The position numbers and the translations under genes were made by a program. A stretch of DNA of 64,000 nt from Posidonia oceanica (taxonomy: Eukaryota > Streptophyta > Magnoliopsida > Alismatales > Posidoniaceae): the NCBI GenBank assembly GCA_037176725.1, contig JAZBRS010000077.1:1364001-1428000 (forward strand). The letters run 5' to 3'. Below the pieces are notes generated by a model that made no database searches, was not told where the DNA came from, and saw only the letters and a list, made by a program, of their open reading frames with translations. Shown piece after piece: positions 57,631 to 64,000 of this stretch (positions within the stretch are counted from its first letter, which is position 1; every line of letters starts with the position of its first letter).

Positions 57631-59345
57631 AGAGACCTCACTAACTTTACTAGTGCAGGAGTTCTGGGACCGACCGATGATCAAACCACGGCGCCGACAG
57701 AAGACTGGGTCTGCATTGAGGACTACTACTCGGATGAGGAGCAGTCTGGCACAGTAGAGGCAGTCCCAACTGGCAGCAAGGCAATGATCAGCACAGAGGC
57801 ACCGCAGTCAGTATGTTCAGCTCTCCCTCTAGCAGATACAGCAGACAGCTCAGCAGGCTCTATGGCAGAACTGGCAAGCTCTCACACTTTTGCAGCCACA
57901 TCTACATCACAAGTACAGGCAGCAGCGGTGCAGGAGTCAGAGACACTCCTTCTGGCAGAATCGGGCAGTCTATCTGCAGTCACAGTCGCACCAGTGCCAC
58001 TGTCACTCTCTCTGGAGGGGCAGTCAATTAATTCAGTCAGCAGCACAGTTCAGCTCACACCAGCAGTTGCATCACTGGGAATGCAGTCAGCGCAGTCCGC
58101 TTCGCATCTTTCTGACACCAAGCAGCAACTCTCTTGGCAGGCCCCCACAGTGTTAGAAGCTACACTCTCACAGTCACAACCAGTTGCAGAGGACCAACTA
58201 AGTGCCGTAGTCTCCTGGCCCTTGAGCCCTCAGAAGAGCGCCTCTGCCTGTCCTCCACCTGCAACAGTGACACTGGCAGCATACCCATCTGTGGCCCCAC
58301 TGACCAGTCTGTTTGGATCTCCCACGCCAAAGCTGCCGTTATCAGGCGCACCCATGAGCCAGATCATGCAAATTCCAAGGGCAGCAATCCGTCTTGCAGC
58401 CGGGCCAGTGCCGTAGGCCCCCGGCGCCTACTACGTCGACTCACCCTCAGACGAGGAGGAAGGAGTGGCGATAGAAGCCCAGGTCGATTCATGGATGTCC
58501 GACTTAGAGCTACTTTATCAAGAACAAATCAAGTCGATAGCAGAAGACCTGGCAGAGCATCGAGCCGCAGAAAGGAAAGGGAAAGCCGTGGTTATGGACC
58601 CTCCTCTGCAAGAAGACCATGCCTCTATCATGGTTCTGGAAGAAGGCTCGGCAGCACTGGACTCCCCTAGACCAGATGAGCTCATCACTCTCCGACCAGA
58701 AGGCGGGTCTAGATGGTTTGTGCAACACATGCCTCACCGGAGCAGCATAGCGGGCGGCAATGCCCAAATCAGCCGCCAATCTGGCATACCCTCCACAAGC
58801 ACACTAGAAGACTCAGAGGAGGAAGCACTAGCATTCCAAGTAGCAGCAGTAACAGAGCAGAAAGCAGAATCAGTAACAGAGTTGTCAGCAGCCTCAGTAG
58901 CAGAATCATCAGCAGTATCAACAGCAGAATCAACAAGGCCCTCAGCAGTATCAGCAGAGCACTCAGCAGAATCAGTCAGGTCGGAGCAAACAGCAGAAGG
59001 AGTTGCTGGGACGGAGGTCGCGCACCGAGGCTACAAGAATACCCGAGTGAGCGTGACCATCCTGAAGCGTCACCAGGGCCAAGTAGCGGAACATATACAC
59101 TCTTTCGACATCGCAAGCCCTTCCTGTGAGAAAGAGATCCTCTTGGAACTTATTGCTTATGAAGAGGAGGACGATACGGGCACGGATGAGATTGACGAAC
59201 CATTGCCCGAGTTCCAACCCTATGACGACGACCCAGAAGGCCCCAACCTCCATGTTGAAGAAGAAACAGAGGTTGTCAACATCGGCACAGCTGAGGAAGT
59301 CAGAGAAGTTCGTATCAGTGCCCAGCTGTCCTCCCAGGACGAGCA
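57631..59345 (+). pseudogene. pol: D pol: long Ser/Ala/Gln-rich linker before RT
   Basis: About 570 codons in frame, with one stop at 58414. Starts with EDWVCIEDYYSDEE, then Ser/Thr/Ala/Gln-rich sequence with no recognised fold. Next come SDLELLYQEQIKSIAEDLAEH (possible helix), a CAG/TCA-rich repeat of SAES/SAVS units (58850-58985), and an acidic stretch before RT. A one-base deletion near 59345 ends the frame. In Ogre elements the intron lies between PR and RT, so this stretch could alternatively be partly spliced out; I see no clear splice pair. Confidence 0.75.
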
Positions 59346-60631
59346 GAGTTCATCGCATTCCTGAAAGAATATGCAGATGTCTTCGCCTGGAGTTACGAGG
59401 ATATGGTCGGCCTTGACATAGAGATAGTGGTGCACAATCTGCCCTTAAACCTGGATGCCAAGCCAGTGAAGCAGAAACTAAGAAGATGGCGACCGCAGTA
59501 GCTGCTCATGATCAAAGAAGAGATAATGAAGCAGCTCAGAGTCAACTTTCTGAAGGTCGTTCTTTATCCTGAATGGCTGGCAAACATTGTACCTGTGCCC
59601 AAGAAAGATGGCCGAATCCAGATCTGCATCGACTACAGGGACCTGAACAAGGCGAGTCCCAAGGACGACTTCCCCCTGCCTCATATTGACGTCCTAGTCG
59701 ACAATACAGCGGGCCACAAGATGCTCTCCTTCATGGACGGCTTTTCTGGATACAATCAAATCAAATGGCAGAAGAAGACATGGAAAAGACTTCATTCATT
59801 ACCCCTTGGGGAGTCTTCTGCTACCAAGTCATGCCGTTCGGTCTGAAGAATGCTGGTGCGACCTATCAGAGGGCCATGACTGCGCTGTTCCACGACCTCA
59901 TGCACCAAGAAGTAGAGGTCTACATAGACGACATGATTGCTAAAACTAGAGAGCCTGAAGACCACCTTGCCTGTCTAAAAAAGCTCTTTGACCGTCTACG
60001 GAAATACAAATTGCGCCTGAATCCCAAGAAGTGCGTATTCGGGGTGTCTTCTAGCAAGCTGCTCGGCTACATTGTTAGCCAAAGGGGGATTGAGGTGGAC
60101 ATGATGAAAGCAAAAGCCATCGTGGACATGCCACCCCCCAGAACTGAAAAGGAGGTCAGAAGTCTGCTTGGGCGTTTACAGTATATCAGCCGCTTTATTG
60201 CACAGCTTACGCCCATCTGCGAGCCCATATTCAGGCTCCTGAAGAAGAATGCGCAAATCGACTGGAGCGAGGAGTGTCAGGCTGCATTTGCCAAGATCAA
60301 GCAGCTGTTGATCAAGCCTCCTGTCCTGGTTCCCCCCACACCAGGGAGACCTTTGCTTCTCTACCTTTCTACCACGCAGCATTCCATGGGTGCCGTCTTG
60401 GGCCAGCATGACGAATCTAGTAGAAGGGAGCACACCATCTATTACCTGAGCAAGAAGTTTAATGAATGCGAAGCCAGGTATAGTACACTAGAGAAGACCT
60501 GCTTGTCCCTTGTCTGGGCTGCACAGAAACTAAGGCACTACATGATGGCATACCCAGTTTAGCTCTTATGCCGGCATGATCCTATCAAGTTCCTCTTTCA
60601 AAAGCCGGCCATGGTAGGCAGATGTGCTTAG
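59346..60631 (+). pseudogene. pol: D pol: reverse transcriptase and first RNase H
   Basis: EFIAFLKEYADVFAWSYEDM begins the pre-RT segment. RT motifs are VPKKDGRIQICIDYRDLN, FPLPHIDVLVDN, SFMDGFSGYNQI, MPFGLKN, YIDD (59921-59932), CVFGVSS and LLGYIVSQRG. TAG at 59499 replaces Trp; a one-base deletion near 59763 shifts the frame. RNase H carries LYLSTTQHSMGAVL with Ser (60368-60370) at the usual first catalytic Asp. TAG at 60560-60562 is at exactly the same codon as TAG 18697-18695 in M1. TAG at 60629 is Lys in M1. Confidence 0.9.
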
Positions 60632-62548
60632 TGGCAGGTGTTATTGTCTCAGTACGACATCACATTTGTCACACAGAAATCCATGAAGGGTCAGGCCATG
60701 GCAGACCACCTTGCTGATCTTCCTCTGCCTGAATACCAACCCCTCCAGACACAGTTCCCTGACGAGGACATCCTCTTCGCATTAGAGGGCTCTGAGGAGA
60801 AGAATCCTGAAAAACAAGAGGAATGGCAGCTCTACTTTGATGGCGCTGTCAACAAAAAGGGCCGAGGCGTAGGCGCAGTGCTGACCACGCCCCAGGGACA
60901 GATGATTCCCTTCGTGAGGAAGCTGACTTTCACCTGCACAAACAATCAAGCTGAATATGAAGCATGCATCCTAGGGTTGAAGGTCGCCCTCGAGCATAAG
61001 GCGCAGAAGCTGCATGTGCACTGTGATGCCATGCTGGTGATTTCTCAAGTGAACGGCGACTGGAGAACAAAAGATCCCAAACTGGTGCCATATCACGAAC
61101 ACCTGCTGAGGCTGATGGAAGAATTTGAGAGCATCCGCTTCACATACATGAACAGAGTAAAGAATGCATACGCAGACGCATTGGCAACTTTGGCATCCTG
61201 GTTCACTATATCTGAAGACAGTGCAGTGGATGTATCTGTTACTCGCGTTGAGCAGCCTGCATATTGCCTGAGCATAGAAGAGGCGGATCCAGCAGAGGAG
61301 CAGCCCTGGTATCAAGATATAAAATCTTTCCTGGAGTCTGGCAGCTTTCCTCCTGATACCGCGGCAACAGACAAGAGAACTCTGGCGCGTCTGGCGTCAA
61401 AGTATGTGCTGGGGGCTAGGCAGCTGTACAGAAGGTCATATAATCAGATGCTACTGCGCTGCCTGAACAAATCGGAGGCTGACACGCTGATGCTTCAAGT
61501 GCATGCAGGGACCTGTGGCCCGCACATGAACGGCGTCCTCCTGGCCAAGAAGATCATGCTTCAAGGATATTTCTGGCAGACCATAGAAGCAGATTGCTGC
61601 CGGTTTGTGCGTAGATGCCACAACTGCCAGATCCATGGTAACTTCATCAAGGCCCCCCCACAACAGCTGCATAACATGTCTTCGCCATGGCCTTTCTCCA
61701 CCTGGGGGATCGATGTCATTGGCGCCGTCCACCCAGCTGCTTCAAACGGTCATCGTTACATTCTAGTAGCGATCGATTACTTTACCAAGTGGGTGGAAGC
61801 AGCCTCTTATAAGACAGTCACCGTTGTGGCAACAGAAAAGTTTATCAAGAACAATATCGTTGCCCGATATGGGGTCCCACACTCTATCATCTCCGATAAT
61901 GGCACAAACTTCATTGCCAAGAGGATCGAGGAATACTTGCAGAGTCTCAAAATCAAGCATCATAAATCCTCGCCCTACCGGCCACAGATGAACGGAGCAG
62001 TGGAGTCTGCAAACAAGAACATTGTTAAAATCCTGAAGAAGATGGCAGAAACCCACAAGGATTGGCATGACAAGCTCCCGTACGAGCTCTGGGCGTACAG
62101 GACATCAATCCGGACCTCGACGGGAGCCACCCCGTACTCTCTGGTATACGGCATGGAAGCGGTGTTACCTGTTGAAGTAGAGATCCCCTCTCTACGGATC
62201 CTACGAGAAGCTGAGTTGGAAGAGGCAGAATGGGTCGAAGACCGCTGCGTCCAACTGAATTTGATTGATGAGCACAGACTGCAAGCTATGCACAACGCTC
62301 ACTGCTACCAGAAGCGGATGGCCAGAGCATTCTTGAAGAAGGTCCAGCCCAGAAACTTTCAGCCAGGGGACCTTGTCTTGCGCGCCATTCATTTGCCTGA
62401 TGGTCGAGGGAAATTCCGACCCAATTGGCACGGCCCCTTTGTGGTCAAGCAGATCTTCTCGGGAGGCACTGTAACTCTTGAGGATATGGACCAGGTCGAG
62501 CAGCCTGAGCCTGTCAACCTCTGCTATCTCAAGAAGTACTATCAGTAG
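60632..62548 (+). CDS. pol: D pol C-terminal part: archaeal-type RNase H and integrase, open frame
   Basis: Uninterrupted frame to TAG at 62546-62548; not an independent gene but the end of the gag-pol polyprotein. The second RNase H has YFDGAV (Asp 60839-60841), NNQAEYEA, CDAMLVISQ and NAYADALA, so its D-E-D-D set is complete. Integrase zinc region: VHAGTCGPH then CHNCQIHG. Core residues: D 61712-61714, D 61895-61897 and E 62003-62005 (D,D35E). The C-terminal GKFRPNWHGPFVV is the GPY/F-type module, and the protein ends LKKYYQ. The second RNase H after a worn first one is the hallmark of the plant Tat lineage. The domain is probably not expressed, given upstream stops. Confidence 0.92.
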   Translation, partial: WQVLLSQYDITFVTQKSMKGQAMADHLADLPLPEYQPLQTQFPDEDILFALEGSEEKNPEKQEEWQLYFDGAVNKKGRGVGAVLTTPQGQMIPFVRKLTFTCTNNQAEYEACILGLKVALEHKAQKLHVHCDAMLVISQVNGDWRTKDPKLVPYHEHLLRLMEEFESIRFTYMNRVKNAYADALATLASWFTISEDSAVDVSVTRVEQPAYCLSIEEADPAEEQPWYQDIKSFLESGSFPPDTAATDKRTLARLASKYVLGARQLYRRSYNQMLLRCLNKSEADTLMLQVHAGTCGPHMNGVLLAKKIMLQGYFWQTIEADCCRFVRRCHNCQIHGNFIKAPPQQLHNMSSPWPFSTWGIDVIGAVHPAASNGHRYILVAIDYFTKWVEAASYKTVTVVATEKFIKNNIVARYGVPHSIISDNGTNFIAKRIEEYLQSLKIKHHKSSPYRPQMNGAVESANKNIVKILKKMAETHKDWHDKLPYELWAYRTSIRTSTGATPYSLVYGMEAVLPVEVEIPSLRILREAELEEAEWVEDRCVQLNLIDEHRLQAMHNAHCYQKRMARAFLKKVQPRNFQPGDLVLRAIHLPDGRGKFRPNWHGPFVVKQIFSGGTVTLEDMDQVEQPEPVNLCYLKKYYQ

Positions 62549-64000
62549 CCGAAAGCGGCCCCGTTGCAGATGCCCTTCTCCCACCTACACACTTGCATTC
62601 TCACTCCTTGCATTCTCATCCTATCTATATTTTCTATCTATCCTACTCTTGCGTTCTCTCTTCTCAAATCATCATCATCATCTTCTCAAAAACATCCATC
62701 ATCTTTTTTCAAAATCATCATCGTCATTCTCTCAAATCATGCATTACATCTTTGGCCTGGTGATGAAAACCGGAAGTGCTTGTCCTATTCTAGAAAGAGT
62801 CCGCCTTACCTCACTCGGCACTACTTAGATGTCTTAGCTAGGGAGGGAGCCACCATCAATCAGGACAGGCGAACTGCCTAATCTCGTAAGGACATACACC
62901 TTTGAGGGAGAAAAAATGTTAGGATGTGAGTCTGGAAAAAGTGAGAGTAGACATCTAGGCTTGGGCACGTCCAAGGAATAGAAGACGAAGACAGAAGCCG
63001 GCCCTAGAGATAGGGGTGTGCAGTCTAACCCTGCTCCTTCTACCCATCACACAGCAGACCCAAAGCCCAGATCCATCACGACTCAAACACCCTTCTTTTG
63101 CCACCAAAATGGGGATAGCAAAAGCCTGAAAAAAAAAAAGAGAAAAAGAAGCCAAACAAGCAAAAAAAAAGAAATAGAACAAAAACAAAAAAAAAAAGAG
63201 AAAAAAAAAGCAAAAAAAAAAGAAGAAAGAGAAAAGGGCAAGATGCAGCCCAAAAATACAGGCACCATCATCCCCCGCACCTCACTAGAGACCCAAGGGT
63301 GTTCAGTTTTAAGAAGGGTCTACCACTTCCCTCCAAGAGCAAACACTTACCTTCTCCCAAGCTAGGGGCGGAGAAAGACTGCATACCTATAAGGGAGAAA
63401 TCAAAGAAAAAAAAGAGAGCAGAAAGAGTAGGTGTAGGTCCTGAGAGTTCGGCGAGAAGCCTGTCCTCACCACACCACCACCTATACAAATGCCAACACC
63501 CGTTCCGGAGTGCCACCAGCAAGCCAAGAGTCTAAGTAGGGCCCGGTGAGTCGGGGACCACTCCTTTCCTTTGCAGCAGGCACCAAAGCGCTCCGTATGC
63601 TGAGGGCACCCAAGCATACTAATCATTCCATAAGCATACCAACCTGCATCATGCATACATGCATCCTCAATTATCCTTTCTTGCTTATCAATCGCTCCGC
63701 TCTGCAAGTCGCTTCGACCTTGAGATAGTACTTCTTGCCTAGAACGTGTTGACGCTGCTCAAGCTGCGCTGGTCCAGATCTCTTGCCAGCCCTCACCCCC
63801 GTATCCACAGGACTACTGCAGATTCCCTTTGCTTATCTATGCTTAACTGCTATGTTCTGATCTTTAGCTGCTGGATGCATATTGAACTACATTATCAGCC
63901 TCAGATTCTGCTCTCCATCAGAGATTATATGGCTGTGTGATCTGATTGTTTACAATGGTAATAACAGGTACCCTCAAGCTCTGCAGTTATCTGCCTGTAC
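62549..64000 (+). other. D post-pol spacer
   Basis: Non-coding, homologous to 9386-10684 on the other strand (for example the CCCTAGAGATAGGGGTGTGCAG block at 63001-63022 and the GAGGGCACCCAAGCATA area near 63602). By analogy with M1 an ORF1 would be expected just beyond the window edge. Low-complexity ATC-rich sequence at 62660-62740. Confidence 0.7.
63118..63240 (+). other. Purine-rich tract after pol
   Basis: About 120 nt almost free of pyrimidines except isolated C and T, with runs of 8-11 A. M1 has the same tract at the same place (10158-10072). It is not next to an LTR, so it would be an extra internal purine tract. Confidence 0.7.

Larger units (their letters stand above)
46252..64000 (+). 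mobile_element. D: Tat-lineage Ty3/gypsy element, 3' end outside window
   Basis: 5' LTR 46252-52380, PBS 52382-52400, leader, gag-pol 53725-62548, post-pol spacer to the edge. The left flank (candidate target site CCAGT, 46247-46251) is the M2 array. The coding region is about 2940 codons in one planned frame, with two one-base deletions (near 59345 and 59763) and stops at 53731, 53971, 54160, 55582, 56170, 56848, 58414, 59499, 60560 and 60629. Closest relative in the window is M1, on the other strand. Confidence 0.9.

Overview
The window is plant nuclear DNA made almost entirely of nested LTR retrotransposons. All recognisable coding sequence belongs to the Tat branch (Ogre/Tat/Retand type) of Ty3/gypsy elements: a gag with a Cx2Hx4Hx4C knuckle, a protease with a DNGS active site, a G-patch-like segment, RT, a worn first RNase H, a second archaeal-type RNase H, and an integrase with a GPF module. 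Very long LTRs (5.8-6.1 kb) and 3' UTR tandem arrays fit the same lineage. I found no host gene, tRNA or rRNA gene and no CRISPR. The host is probably an angiosperm with heterochromatic, repeat-rich DNA; I cannot name the species.

Layout. M1 is a minus-strand element running from the left edge to 36487. Read right to left it has a 5' LTR fragment (35934-36487), PBS, leader, gag, protease, a long linker, RT-RNase H, second RNase H, integrase, a purine-rich spacer, a second gene (ORF1, DUF7745-like) downstream of pol, and tandem hairpin arrays running off the window. M1 is broken by three solo LTRs with perfect 5-bp target duplications: 425-6373 (minus, CTTAT), 12445-18464 (plus, GAATC) and 21696-30805 (plus, GCAGG). 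The last is itself broken by another solo LTR at 24436-30239 (CATAC).

At 36488 a second minus-strand element, M2, has inserted into M1's 5' LTR. Its 3' LTR (36488-45728) carries a nested solo LTR (37150-43028, ACATG). Its polypurine tract and the end of its 3' UTR array follow at 45729-46251. That array is broken by element D (plus strand, 46252 to the right edge), which has a 6.1-kb 5' LTR, PBS, leader, gag-pol ending at 62548, and the start of the post-pol region. The 3' LTR of D and the rest of M2 lie outside the window.

There are two LTR types. The A type (about 6 kb; five copies) has a GC-rich block, a T-rich block, a 215-216-nt segment framed by conserved splice-site-like signals, a 30-bp minisatellite and a conserved terminal block. 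The C type (about 3.3 kb; two full copies) has seven dispersed palindromic modules built on GCGTCCAACGTTGGACGC. Both gag-pol copies are dead: in-frame stops are mainly CAG to TAG, with one small indel in M1 and two in D. They have kept most catalytic residues, and they share one nonsense codon at the same site.

The best candidates for undescribed biology are a multi-exon leader encoded inside the A-type LTR, the palindromic modules of the C-type LTR, and the 40-bp-periodic hairpin arrays in the 3' UTR. All coordinates were read by eye, so those of diffuse repeats are approximate.
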